Shown here piece by piece: positions 24,401 to 39,400 of a stretch of DNA of 64,000 nucleotides. The DNA lies in assembly GCF_910592395.1 (NCBI RefSeq), contig NC_088308.1, forward strand, positions 24,073,501 to 24,137,500, read 5' to 3'. Position numbers and translations under genes: made by a program. The notes under the pieces are model-generated. The model was not told the DNA's origin. It saw only the letters and a list, made by a program, of their open reading frames with translations, and did no database searches. Origin of the DNA: Lineus longissimus. Lineage: Eukaryota > Nemertea > Pilidiophora > Heteronemertea > Lineidae. The number at the start of each line of letters is the position of its first letter. The first letter of the stretch is position 1.

Positions 24401-27400
24401 AATTTTATTTCACAAATTTTAAGAAGAATCTGAATGTGCCGACATCATGCCTTCCACATACGACTTTCTATAGACTTTGATGTGGGTGAGCCATTAGGGA
24501 ACGAAAAGGTGCTATTTCAGACATCTTATTTCGCACTGCCAACAAAATCATATCTTCCAAAAATGCTGTTGATACGTTTCTGCGTAGCTTCAAAGGATTA
24601 AAGTCCTTGGTTTCTTCCTGAGGTAAGATGATATAGAAATCCTGTCAGCAGTGTTGCTTATAGAAAACATCTAATGGGCGGAATGGCTAAACCAAGAGGA
24701 GTGGTTCTGCACTCAACATTCAGCTTGGTGTTTTAATCTGAAGGTTAGGTTTGAGCTCGGTTTGTTCATCAGTAAGCTGCTTTATCGATCGTATCTTTTA
24801 AATAGCTCTCGTGACAGATTGAATTATATTTCTGCTTATATTTTAACTCTTTGGAGCTGAATTTGGAATTATGTCTTGGCATTTTTAAACTTTACTTATG
24901 CGTGTAGATGAACTAAAATAAAATGGCTCCTGTGCTGAGCAGATTTCAAGATTTGCATAACTTTGATGTCCAAAGACATTAAATCAGAACTACCTAATCC
25001 TTTATTTTACTGCCCAGGTTAATTCATTGATGTCTTCTTTGTACCACGACTGCCTTTCATTCATCCGATAATATATATATGAAGACATTCCATCACCGTA
25101 TCTATTGGCCGCACATGTTTATGGTGTGGCCACGAGGTGTGAGCTGATATAATGTCAGGCATTTCCTCTGAGATTTCGCTAGTCTTCATCAGCATACTAG
25201 GGAAAATGATACATTGTCTCCGGTCATGATGTATCAGTATCTCAGACGGTTAGGGGGCTCATTGGATGGGGTTGGGGTTTGGTTCATTGATGTCAAATGA
25301 AGTGTGTCAGACATGTATGTCGGGGGCAACCTCTGGAATATCATTTGAGCAGGAACGCATGACTTCTAAGCCATTCCGGTCTGAGCAATGGGCTTTTCTT
25401 GACAGCAGGAAAGAAACTAAAGTTGCTTGTTGCATAGTCATGAATTCTGGCTACTCCTGTCATAACGGAATACCAACACCATCATGTAAATTTTTGATGG
25501 AACTTCGGATGCCTTCAGGCATTACTCATCAACCATGCCACTGATTACAAAAAATAGTGAATTTTTTGTAATATTTCTTTCTTCACGAAAGCGCAATTAT
25601 TCTGTATAACTTCTGGGCATACTTAGCTGTTGTTTCTTTGTTTTCCATTTCTTATTAAATATTGTACCGTCAGCAACAACTATTGCTAGAGGAAAGGTTT
25701 TTATTTCTCGGAAAAATAAAATTGATATTGAAAATAAATTGAGCTATTTTTCTGTCGATGGGGGATTTAATTTTTCCTCAGGTAAGTTAGATATTTATAT
25801 ATGTGACATTGATGATATACTTGTAGGGCATCATATTTGTAACTTTCTATACTACACAATTGTGACAGTTTCATTGCAAATCTTCTTCTTGTTCTTTCTC
25901 TAAGACTATTCTACAGACCAGTCATATCTCTTATAAGCCTGGCACTCTGGATTTTGAGCTTGTGTGTTGAACTGGCACCTTCCATATTCATCCCACCATC
26001 CTCAGTTTTTAAGTCTGCAGTGGCCTGTCCTTTGATGAAACAATCCTCTTCTCTGTCCATGTCAAGCAGGGTGTTTTCTCCTGAGGATGTCTCTTCTCTG
26101 TCAGTATAAAACAAATGACTTAGCCAGATGGCTTCACCACCCCTTGCACGATTCTTAATTTTTTGTTTTTTTATTGTATTCACACACATGTTTAAAGACA
26201 TCTCATACATTTTATTGTCACTCCTCAGAGCAAACAAAACAAATAACCAAAGTTGGACGATTTCAAAATCGTGATATTTGTGTCTTAGCAGAACAAACAT
26301 TCGTTACAAGTATATTTACTTTATGAAAACATTGGATATTTCAAAATGCGATTTTACATGATACATGATATGAGTGTGTCTTGCAATGACATTTCCTTTT
26401 AAAGGCTGGTTTGAGGCATGTGACCTTTATAGATAACCAATAATTTAATCAATATGAAACCTTAACACTGTTCTACGAAATGAAATCTTTCAGCGATATT
26501 GAGAAGAGTTTCTGAATGGGTGAGGACTTAATGTGAAGAAAACTCAAGGAATATTCTACCTCACCTGAAAAAACAAACCTTTTCTACATTTCCTACATGA
26601 ATCATTTCATCTTTCTTTTTTTCAATCTCAGAATTCAACAACTCGGTGCGTTTATGTCTATATGTCTATAATCTGACCTTTATAAAAGCTTTATCGGAGA
26701 AAGAAATTGGTTTATTAAAATATATGACACTTCTTGTCAGAACTGATGGCCTCTTGTCAAATCTCATCTTGGCTTTGGATGACAGCTCTTTGAGATATTT
26801 AGATATGAACATGTTATTTCAATCATATACGAGCAGTGTTTGTGATAGTTTGATCTCCTGAACAAATAAAGGATGGTCGCACTTGCACTCATCCACAGTC
26901 AGCATTCTCAGCACTGCCAGAACCATTATTGTAATTACAAGCATGACCATGGTTTCTGGCATGAGTGCCAGAAACTGTCATCATGAATATGGATGGATCT
27001 TTGATCAAAGTGTTGTGCATTAACGCACAAGCTATCACATTCAACATGTTGTTGACCTTGATAATCCTGTATCAAATGACAGATTTTACGCTTACAATTC
27101 TCCAATGATACTTAAAAAAGCTTTCTTGTTTGCTAGAGCATAAGCCCTTATAAGTTATGCTTTCAACATTGCCTATGTCATTCTCGCATTGAGTTTCAGA
27201 CACAAAATTGCATCACCTGGTATTTGATGATGCAAGAATTTCTTGTATTGTATTGTCTAACTTTACTTTGAAACTGGTATAAGCATCCATTCTGCAGTGA
27301 ATATAAACAAGACTGAGCCAATGGTCTTAAATTACATTTTAATGGTAATCCCGACTGAAGTTTGTAACTGTGAGCTTTGTAAGAATTTCTATTTCTTCCA

Positions 27401-30400
27401 TGTTTGCCATGACAACAGACGAGAGCATATGTTCAAGCAGAAGATGGAGACGGTATTTTCTGATGGAGGAGTTTCAAATGTCTCCCAATTCCATTGATTA
27501 GTATGAGGAGAGTAGCCATGCTCGATTTTATGGTAAAATAGTGCATTTTGTGGACTATACAATAAAAGTTTATACAGTATGCATGATTTAGTTTACAAAT
27601 AACAAACTTTAAAACCCGTTACTTGAAGTGGTAGTAAGTCTCATGGAGTGTAGGTTGTCCAAACTGTGTAAAAGTTTTCACCACCTTGGAAGTTGATGAA
27701 CACCAACTAGCTCGTACTTAAATTGCATTCCTATTTTCGGCAGAGGATGCTTGAAATGACAATATAATTCCTGCAGCATGTGGTTCCATTATCTCCACCA
27801 TTTTACTGCATAACCAAATTTGATCAGATTGCAGGAATTGGATTGCAAACACCATAAGAGTCCCTCGAAAGCGTCACTAATGATATAAAAAGTTGAGATG
27901 TCATACTGATGAATTACTGGATTTAGAATTGGGGATTTATCTTGTGGAGTGGTTTGAATTGCGTTTAAGCCAAAAGGCGCCAAGATCTGCAGCCTAGCAA
28001 ATCTTGATAACACCATTTGCTATTAGATAAAGTGGGATGTCTGCCTGGTTTGGTCAAAATATTGCTTATACATATTGCGGAAAAAAACTGCTTGGTAGTT
28101 GGTAGTTGACCCTTTATCTGGCATTTGTAATAGTTAAAGATTCCCAAGAACCAAGCATGGATAATTATCTAATCTATACTTGCCAGTCCTGATATGTGGT
28201 TTTATGGAGGTAACGCAATGTTAACAGAATGTATTTGATGAGATTTTGCAAAATGCCAAATTGCCCCCATCACTTATGCTTTCTGTAATCAGAGTAAACG
28301 TTTGGCTAGAAAGAAAATTCAGTGTGGCAGTTCGGCAGTTATCCAACAATCTAAATTGCATTCTTTTTTCTCCTTGGCAATTCTGAATAGAATTTGGATG
28401 AATTTTCCTTTGGGGATTAATCCCGCATATAACTCTTAGAATTTCTATTGATTGCCATTGATATACATCTATCTGCGTCTTGGAGCTATTATTTTGGTAA
28501 CTTCACTTGTCAAAACTAAATCTCTCGACGAATGACCTGAGATAGATGTTGTCTTTTAAAGGCTGTAAACCTGTGTTGTATTGGCTGAAAAGGGATATTA
28601 ATTTTGGGAGAGATATTTTGTTTCCTCAAATATATTTAGATAAATCTTGATTATTCTCACAAAACCAGTTTTTTGCAAGGTTAAAGAGTGCTTCTGTAGC
28701 TACTACAATAACATTGCAAATCCTAATGATATCCCACTAATTGTGAAGCACCCAAGGCAACAAGTAACCTTGGAAATCAAGTATGAATAAAAATTCAAAA
28801 CAATGATATACCAGCAGCCTGAGGAGAGGTTCCCATTGGTTACCACTGCCAATGAATTTACCAGTGATGAATTGTATCTCTGTAAGGTGATGAGCGTTCA
28901 CATCAGTCTCTCCAAAAAGCACTGTATTCTGTCCTCATCATATACAGGAAGTAAAATTATCCATAGAAAACAAATAGTTTGGTATTTCAACTCAACTTAA
29001 ATCGTAGTTGATCTCTAAAAACTACCAAGATGTTAGTTCCCAAGAAATCAACTCCTTGGCTAATACTTTGATAAAATTTATCGACTCAACGAAAGTTTCT
29101 ATCACAATAACTTGCTTCCATGACGAAATTTCGCAAGAACTTTTGCGTCCATTGAGAATGGGAAAATTCGATGCTATCGGCAAGGAAATTCCATTCAGAT
29201 TTTCAATAATCTAACTCGTTGGCCATCTGTTGATGTATCCGCCAGATATAAATTTACAAATCTTTTTTTAAAGTTTGCTTGAAATCTTAATAAGTTAGAT
29301 TTCCTTACCGATTTGCAGTGCTTGGTTTCCTGAAGTTTGGTCAAGCTGTTATGCATGATATTGTGGTATCAAGTTTATCACTGACAGCTAAATGGAGACT
29401 TGATTTTATTGGAACTGGAGTACCATCGCAAGAAGCTGTGTATGTTATCAAGAATGAATGAAAAATTGTCTTATTTATTCTAGATGTTATTAGTGAATAT
29501 GTGACCACAGTAAAGCTTACTAGTATCGTACTCTCATAAACTTGATACTCTCATAATAAGTCCCCAATCCCAGGGTCCAAATCTGTTGGTTATGTTATTA
29601 ACGGTTTTCGTACATGACGGAATAAATGCTGGTCAAGTCGAGTTCAATATGCAAGGTTCACTGTATATTAATTGTTGAAAACTGTCTATACGTCGATTCC
29701 TGTGCAAGGTAGTTCTCCACAATCAAAGTACCATGCAGAAGCGTTGGTCGGTTATTTTAGCCCATGTCATTATGGCTTGAAATGGGAGAGATTATAAGTG
29801 TTCTCATATCTACGAATTTTGTAGTAATATTGGATCTGGGTATTACAACCTATCATGGCCATACGGCCTCCAATATCCCTTGCTAATCAAACTGAATACT
29901 TTATCATGTAAACATAATAAACCCTCCTGAAAATGAGCAATAGCATCAACTACATAGAAATTCTAGATGAGTTTTTCCCCTTGAGAACGTAGGTTGCTAT
30001 CATTGACATTATTGCACGAGGCAGATGTGTTATAATGTCCAACTCTTGGGGAGAAATTATCATACTGACTTGCACAAACAGAGACGATGGGGCTGTGATA
30101 GTGGGGCTGGGTTGTATACTGGTATTTGGAATGCTGAGCCTTTATATTTGGGACAGAAAACCTTTCAAACATTGTATACTAAAATTAGGGCAACAACAAT
30201 TGAGATATCCTTTTTTTGTCGGTACCAACTTTCAATTCCTTTTGCGATTTTATGTTATGAAATGTACCACGACCCAAACCATTTGTCTTTTGCGCTTTTT
30301 ATGCTTAGTGTAATTATCTATGTTGGCAGGAGCTGAAAAGTGTGTTTACTAAGTGCGGAGACACGTCACATCATGGTATTTCCCTGCACTCCCTCTCCCA

Positions 30401-33400
30401 TGCAAACAGTATTCATTGTTTCTGTACAAAGGAGTCTCTTGATATATACAATGAACCACATTCACATCATATTCTAAATCTACATGTTATTTGAAAGAGC
30501 CGTCCCAACACTGCCCATCACTCTCCAGCACGATGCATCTCAGCGATCCTAACCAAGCCTTTGTCTCTCTATACAGCTGACCTTAACAGCCTATGTGAGC
30601 ATTTCTGTCATCTCCCCGATGTCCAGCTTGAATCTTGTAATTGTCCCGGGAGTAAGTCACCTCTATCACTGCATTCACTTTTAGCTATCCCCCTGTGTAG
30701 CTTCCCGATCATCTGCCTTTTGATATTCAAAGTCATTACAAACATTAGCAAAGTAGATCCAAACAGGTTCATCAGCTGGTTTTTTACATAGTCCAAAGGT
30801 TAAGTTATCAGTAAAGTTATAAGTAATGTTTTGATGAAATCTTGTAGTGTACAGATGAGAATTTCAACATTTTGGAACTTTGCTTGTGATAACACCCTTT
30901 TGACTACGAGCAAAGCAAAGTAATCACAAAGACACAAATACACAAATTGTTTCATGAAATTCTAGCTTCTTCAGAAGTTGTTTCGTTGGTTTGAAATTTC
31001 TATGAAACCCAATAAAAAAGATTCGATTGAAAAAAATATTTTGCGTGCCTAGCCGGTGTGATGATTTGCTGTGCAAAGATCAGGTCTCGCCTCCTCAAAC
31101 TGTGTCGCTAAAACAATATTCTGCCCACGTTGGTTTTATAAGCTCGAACACAGCATTAACAAACACTGTCCTGCTTTGTGATATTGAAAGGTATGATGGT
31201 GAATGCAGCCTCCCACCATGCAGCTTCCCTTTAGTTTTGGTTTCTTTATCATATTGTTTCATTCATTGTGTTGTCAGTTACTTCTTCTTATTTGTCTGTT
31301 AGTATAGTCTTTACAAATTCTTGGTATAACTGCTTTGTGTTTATCTTACCATAACTACAATTACCATATACTCTTGGAAATGCTGATGTTTCTGTTTCTA
31401 CCAAAAATATAAAAAAAAGAGCTAAAGAAATGATGAAAACATGACTACAGGCATGTTTGTGCATACAAGACATACATATAATGTATCTTTCCATGTTGTA
31501 TTTATGTTGTTCTCCATGGTAGACAATAGTTTGTTTCAGCAAAAAATTCTCATACAGCGACTATGTGTATATGAGCGTCCCAAAAGATTTACACACAAGG
31601 ACTCTAGACTCTAGACTTCAGCTTTATCAAACAGTGAACTGCAATGCTACAACGGATTACAAAATATCAATATTTATTCAACCTTGTTCAACACATTACA
31701 TTTGGCATGATATGATAAGGTGAAATACAGGACAACATGATATAAAGTAAGACAAAAGAAAATATACATACAGGATGTCAACAGGACACAAATAATGTCA
31801 TTTGTGGGCTACTTGGTTGCATCCAATTAAGTGTCCAGTGTCATGGGACAGAGATGTTAATGAAATTTATTCTAGGGCTACACAGTTTCCTCCTGGTGAT
31901 AATTTTCCATCCATTAACCTGCCAGGTGCTACTAGGCCAGAAATCGAAGGGACGAGCAAGTCGCCTGTGGCTGTAATATTCCTCCATCCAGTCTCATCTT
32001 CATCTTTGTAACTCTATACCCGATGTCTTAGTCACACATCTCTATTTCACGATAATAACCAGTAACTCTATAACTTGTGGGAATGTCTTTCCTATATTGA
32101 AATAATATACTAAATATGGTATCAAGAATCCATTTCCCAATTTATTCCCAATCTTGACATCTGTCAGTCAACAGTGTGTTGGCAAGAAGCCTCTGGTTGA
32201 AAACATTAACCCCATGTGAAAATGACTATATAAATATGGAAGTAGATACTTGAAGGTTGTTTTACTCCTTTCAAATCAGACCGAGCCCAATGAAATTAAA
32301 AGCCTGAGGCTGCCAGAAAAAACACCCTTTTGGTAAAGCACCTTTTTTTCTAACTCATCAGACCAGAATTAGGTCACTATAATTCATCACAAAACAACCT
32401 TTTCCATGCCTGCGTCTGATACCACCTCAAGATAAAGCTTTACCTCTATGCAATTCCTGCAAAAAAAATTTCACCAGTTTTGCCGTAAACTGCATTGTTC
32501 ATGAACTTGAAAAAGTCTTGAAAACAGACAATTATATTATTCTGTGAAAATAAATAGTTTAATCAATTGTGTTTTATTTGTTTTAGTTTTTGTATATTCT
32601 ATGGCAAAGGTCTAGTTTTATGACAGGGGAAACAAGATAAAGGTCCAAATATAGCTAGGTGGGTTAATTGGCTTGAGTGTCGCAAAGTATAAGCCATACT
32701 TTAATTTCTTAACATGATCGCTATATTCAAAGGCTGAGATGCTCTCAGACTAAGACAATGATATCCAGAATCCCCTTCCTATGGCTTCACGTAACAGGTT
32801 CACACTGGGTAGATTGTTTGAAAAGCCTTGTTTTAATTTGTTTGCCAACATTCGACCTGGTGTTTTTAGCTGATACAGGATAAATCTGCTGTGATTAGGT
32901 AAATGAGTAACAAAACAAGCATATCTCACCTCGATCAGTTAAGTTTTGGGAAAAAGTGGTTGACAATGACCAGGCAGGCATATTAAATGGTCTGTTGATG
33001 GTTGATAGATGTCTAATTGAAAACCTTCGCTATAGATTAATGAAAGCTATGATCGGGCCATGTGTATATACTACCGTACATGTATCGATTGTGTGAAGAA
33101 GCCTTGTCAGCAGGTATTCAAGGCTGAGTAAAAATGATGGTGATCCTTATGTCCGGGTCATTCATCTCACGGGATTATGGTTTTATTTGATCTCTTAATA
33201 TTTAGAAATGGCCACACCCAAAGCCGAAAGCTCGCCACACCCAAAGCTTAAGATGTCAAATCATCCTAAAGATTGAAGATTCCGGGGTTTGCGTAGATCC
33301 TAGACATGGATTGATTAAAAGGAACAGAAGTTAAAAAACATAAGGGTCACGTAACGAAAACCGGGGAAAGCTGGGAATGAACCAGGGCGTTATTGACATG

Positions 33401-36400
33401 CTAACTTACTGGTTCCCTATCAGCTACACAATTCCCAATTCTAATATTGGGAATTAACAAGGTTATCACAAACAACTCCCTTTAGATTTTGGTAGTTTAG
33501 GAACGTATTTACCGAAGCTAGTGCCTGTGAGAGCAACTAAGGAAATCCATGTAAAATCAGCACGCTTTAAAATTGTAGCGTTAACGTGAATTCCTGCAGC
33601 ATTTGTATAATGATATCAGTTCGTTGACATTAAGCTGTAATGGTTCCTGCCTCAAAATATTTTCAGTTGAATGAAAAGACTGAACAAATGTTTAGACAAC
33701 TTGTTATGAAAATTTATTTCCATATTCATGTGTTTTTACTCAATTAGCTATACAGCAATCAAGTGTATTCATGATAAGTGGAACCAAATGAATAATACAT
33801 TTGCCTCACTGTATAGGTATTTGTCAGTCATTCCTTGTTTGCTGTATTCGATGTTGAAATACGTACTTGAATAAAGGTTAAATGCGTTTAAAATCTCACA
33901 ATCGTCAAAAGTCTAATGATTGATTTTCCCTGTTCTACTCAGTTTTGCAGACTTTGACATGATGATGGCGCACGCTAAGAAAAGGGAGTCTCTTTTAGTG
34001 CAGTTTTTTGTCATGATGGATTGGAAGTGATCTCGGACTGAAGTCAACTAGAGTCGTTCCTAATCATGATTAATTGCATTTCAATGTTGTATGTCATGTT
34101 GGGCCGAATTGGTGTCAGTTTACTCGAGTTTATCAAAAAATTACTGACATCTGTCTATCGATGAATGGTTCCGGTAAAGTAGTGACTGTCTGGTGGGATT
34201 ACCCGTTATATGTTGCAAAGTGTTCTTTGAGAGAGAGAGAGTGATATTTAAAAAATCTTCCCCAACTTGATAATATCAGCCAAAATGCCTTACATTTTGC
34301 TTAAAAGTGATTGTATCAGTGACAGTTGACACGCATTCTTTAATCTCTGGGATAAAGTTTTATTTATTGTGATATCAACTGACTTAGGCTGATTTCCCTG
34401 CTTTCCTTTATAACATTTTGATTCAGCATCGAGAGGCTCGTTCTATCCAAATATCGATCATGTTAAGAAGAAACTACAGTGTTCTGCTACCAGATCTGAG
34501 TGGCCATAATTGCGCAGCTTCCCGTCCCTAAAAGTCTTGTAGCATAAAAGAACAAAGTTTTTTGTAGCTGCTTGCCGAGTCTAAGCAATATATGAGGGTT
34601 CTTTTTTGAGCTGATGGCGCATCTTATGATGCTGATGATGGCATATTGCAACGTGGTGAACAATTTAGGAAGCAATCTGATGTCAGATATTTGCTACTTA
34701 TCTTGCTACTCATGCTTTTATCTGCCAAAAAATGATAGTGTTGTAATGTTATCGCGATTCCATGTAGGGTATGAACCATTCATATTTAAAAAGGAGGGAT
34801 TCAAAGCATATTCTGTGCATGGAATACCTGTATATTGTAGTAGGTCGTCTGAACAAACATGGAACTCTGCTACTTGCTGAGATACCTGACATGTCATCAA
34901 CGGTCACCCAACGGTTTGAACAATTTAAATCAATCGTCTTCTTTATTGCTCCTGATAAAGAAAAAGTTCAACTCCTAATCCACTTATTGGAGATGCCACC
35001 ATTTAAGCAGCACTTATCTTCTTTTCACAGATGATAGCGAGCATGGAGTCAATGATGGCAGAAAAAGGCTCGATAAAGCGGCAAGCCAGCCGAGTGACTT
35101 TAATCTACTAATTAAGAGTTGTAGCATGAAAATTTGATTTACCCAGTTGCGTGACGTACACTGAGAAGAAGCTGATGTGGTTTTTGTAATCAGATGCACT
35201 TTTCTGGCTCAAGATGACCAAAGACTGATGTAGCGATTCGCCCACCTACTCAGCTTAAATAGCGTGAATATTAGTCTCCTTTCAGTAACACGATACAGTT
35301 GTAATATTCAATCCCGATGGCAGCAGCAGGTTTTTTATGGACTTCAGCAAAATAAGTTTCTTTTACACAATTTGGCAGACATCACAACTAAAGGATGCAT
35401 GCACAGACGAAGGTTACAGCATTTTTAATTAAATGAAACCATTATTATTTCAGCGACTTAGAAGATTTAGTATGGATGAATTCTGACTGTAAACAATCTT
35501 GTGACTTTTATCTCCAATGCAAAATTCTCGAAAGACATTCTGTCAGTGCCATGCCACACAATGTAATATCATCCCATTGCAAAAGGCGTTATCATAAATC
35601 AATCAGTATGCTGGGCAAGTATTCCCATACCATGGCAGCCTATTGATTTCTAGCATGGAACAGCAAGCAGCCTGGCTTCTGAAGTATGATCCATCTCCAT
35701 CTATAGGGTAATACTTAAAGGTAGTCTTCCTTATTTTGTTGATGTTTTACCTTTTGACATTACATGCCCATTGTGTACTTGTTGCACAGCTTCGCCTTAT
35801 TCAAATCTTCTAGTTTTTGTCGACAAATGGTAATGTGTATAGAGTTTGCATTGCCATGTAACATTTCAAGATTCTAAATGTCATCTTGCTATCGAGGCGA
35901 GTGTACTTTTAAACGGTACAGGGAGTGACCATGAAATTATAATGAATCTGTGACCACGGATGTCAATTACAGCGAAGGTGTCCATTTTCACTCATTACTT
36001 ATGCTATGTAAGCCCTTTCTTGTTGCTTGTTAATGGTTTGTACCCCATTAAACACATGACACCTTGGTTTGTTTATCGTTAAAATAGATATGATGTCACT
36101 AACCCATTCCACCTTCTAAAAGATGCAGTTCTGAATCACTGGCTGTATCGCTGGGAATCCCCCTGCTCATAGTGTCCACAAATCATTGGCCAGAGTTTGT
36201 TTATGGTGAAATCAAACTGCTCATAGTGTCCAAAAATCATTGGAAGGAACAGTGCATATTGTAAGAGTCTGGAGAAGCTCCTCCCCTATAAAAACAGTGG
36301 TGTAGACCAAGCCTCTAACCAAATTCCTTTAGCCACACCTGGCTGTGTATGAAGGTGAAGGACATAATCTGCTCATCTACCTAAAAGTCTAGTCCTAATG

Positions 36401-39400
36401 TGCGCAAAAGAGAATTTGATGACGGGGATGATGGCGTTATGTTGTTATCGTCCCAACCATAATGGCTTTTGTCCCATTAGGATCGCTAGGTCTCTTTACT
36501 TATTGATTCATCTACAATCAGTAACACCCAGATGGTATTAAAATCTTGGTGAGAAAGTATGCGTGTTATAAAATATTCATGGTGGAAGATATAGTTGCAG
36601 GCCTTGGCATACTCATCCGGGGATGGGATTTGCTGCTGATGATTGCAACACAGTGTCTGATACGATTCCCTTTTGAGTTTTTAGGTGTGGCTGACATTTA
36701 ATTACATCTCTTTCTAGATGAACCACCATTAAGTTGATAATCAAAGTCTGTCTACATTTGTATCATTTTCTTGTCATTCCAGAAAGCCAAGTGTCCTCTT
36801 CCTCACAAGAAGATGACGAAGAAGAAGAAATGCAACCAACAGATGATAAGCCAAAGATGAAAGACCCACTGGACATGATACAGGAACAGGATACGGCACC
36901 TAAGGAAGAGAAAGTCTTGACAACAATGCAGCCCACAGCTATGACAAGGGAGCTACAAACAGAGCGCATCAATCATTGTACCAAGAAGGAATTTATGGAG
37001 ATGAAAAATAAGCTTCTATCTTTCCATTGCCATAGGATTGGGGAGGAGGATTGCCCAACCTCAGATAGTGGTGATTTTAAAAGTAAGTTAAAATTGACAG
37101 GGACTATGTTTCCTCATACTCCCCCGCTACTATAATCACAAATTCTTTTTCATTTTGCCGTGGAATCGTCTTAAAACATTGATGATGAGGGTTTATCAAG
37201 AAATTCTCCAAATTAACAGCAAAGATTGTCGGCTTTTACCTGCGTTCTTGAAGCTTGTGTAGGGTCTCAGAATATAATCGAAGCAGTGATTGGGAAAACA
37301 TTTTGCTCCAGATTATGAAAGTCACATCTAAGTAAAATGTATCAACAACTGACCTCAAGATTGCTCAGTTAAAACTAACTCATCCATTTAATTCAGCTAA
37401 AAATGCACTTGCTTTATCTTCCTTTGCAGACAAACCATTCCTTGGTAATGTCATGTTCACCTATTATGACGGTGACTTAGATGGTTTACTTAGCGAACCA
37501 GAGCTGGATGCGGTGGAGAAGAAGGACCACTTGGATAGATTGTCCACGGAATGCCATCTCAGGGACCTGATGGTATTCGATGATGGTGATAAGTCAAAGC
37601 AGATCTCACAGGATGAATTCCTGAAGGCTTTCAGTAAGTCAATCAAAACCATTTGTTGCATTCGATTATTGATAATTGGCAAGACTAAGAAAAGGCACCA
37701 GATGAAGACATCAGTAGTTTCCGGAATGAAATTAATGTTAGACTCTTGTTCATGGTCCATTTTTCTAGCAGCAGATGTAATTATTACTTCATCTTTAGCT
37801 GGTTGTGGGAAAATTGCTGCTATGACTGAGTAGCGATCAACTTTCAAAGGACAATGCATCGAGTTGAATAAAAAATGATAATGCAATTCCTGCTCCTGAC
37901 AATAAATTATGCCATATCATATGATAGACCATGTGTAACATTCGAAGTCAATCAGATAATTGAATAATCAAGGGTCAGACACTTAATCTAAGGTGTGGGT
38001 GCTTGCCTTTCCATGGCCAGGTCAGACAAATTAGTCTGGATGAATGGTACGTGAATAGACAATGCGAGATTACCATGTATTCACGACCGGCTGACAAAAG
38101 CATTCTGGACATGTGGTCAGGACCGTATGTTCAGAGAATGCCTTATCCAGTATTGTACAGTCATGAAAGATGTATAAGCGGGTTTCCAAGGGTTACCGAC
38201 TGGAGTTGATAGATCGGTGATGCCTGTAGTTTGGCTGGAGATAATTACAAACGCAATTTACAATGCTTCTGTTACCGATGTGATTGAGCCAGCCCTACTG
38301 GCTGCTCGTATGAGAAGTTCACCAACACACCTCTTTCAAATGCAGTGTTCATCATTATGAGAGCAACACATTATTATTCCAAACCTTGAAGCCCTGTTGG
38401 ACATGTACATCGCTTTATCTGTTGCTTCATGTCAAGCAACTGTGGAATCCTGTATACCCATGATGCATTGTGGATTTTTTTGCAGTGTCGCTAACAATGC
38501 AACACCTCTTTCTATCATCAGACTAACAATGCCACTCCCATCTCGTTTTCCTAATTTAGCAAGACACGCTTTATGTTTGCCGGCACTTTGAAATTGGACG
38601 ACTCACGACACCATTCAATGGAATCTTGTCGATGCACATTGAAGCGCCGACTAATCAAACTCATTATCGACTATTCACCAAGGAGAAGCGTTTTCACTGG
38701 TGCTTCAAAGCAAACAAATCAATTAATTGATGGCGTAACTTTGAAATTGGAAATTTAAGAAGGTGAATTGTAAACTGAGTCATGTCCTCGCTGAAATGGA
38801 CATCAATCAAGATAATGTCAGGGTTGAGAAGAAGAGGGTCATTACATTCTTTAATGTCAACAAAAACTATGCTTAGAGAAATCGATAAGGTTCATGCATG
38901 CATTGTGCTCTACTAATCAGTCTATGTGTGGATTTTTGTTCAGCGTCAAAGGTGTGAAATCAATTGTGATTAAGATTAGACCATTGTCACTGCACGCTTG
39001 TCATTTGAAATACAGGAAGGGTGTGCTGTATGTACAAAACGGTGCGAGAATTGGCCATGGGTGTTGATTAGTAAATCACGAAAAGCAAAGGTCACATTAG
39101 CTCGAAAATAGATGGTTGGCCTGTTGGAAATGGGCTTGAAATGTTGGGGCTTAAATGTACAAGTATACCATACACGTAAGCTGGTAGGATAATGGTCTAT
39201 GAAGGTTTAGTGCATCTGTAAAGCCTTCTTAATGATGACAACTCACATTCTCTCAGAGACATAGAGAGGACCATCATCCCGGCTTGGGAATAAGAGAAGA
39301 GAACGCAACTCGTGTATGACCCTTGCTAAAAGGTGCTTTGATTCAACTGAAAGACCTACATGACCTATGGGTCATACTTGGTTTATCAAAGCTTGCTTTC

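Noticed and set aside
25911-26300. 129-codon - strand frame in FSTL intron 3
   Set aside because: No recognisable motif; a frame of this length can occur by chance in 64 kb of AT-rich DNA.
37464-37886. 140-codon - strand frame
   Set aside because: Lies opposite the EF-hand exon of the FSTL gene; its openness mirrors the coding strand.
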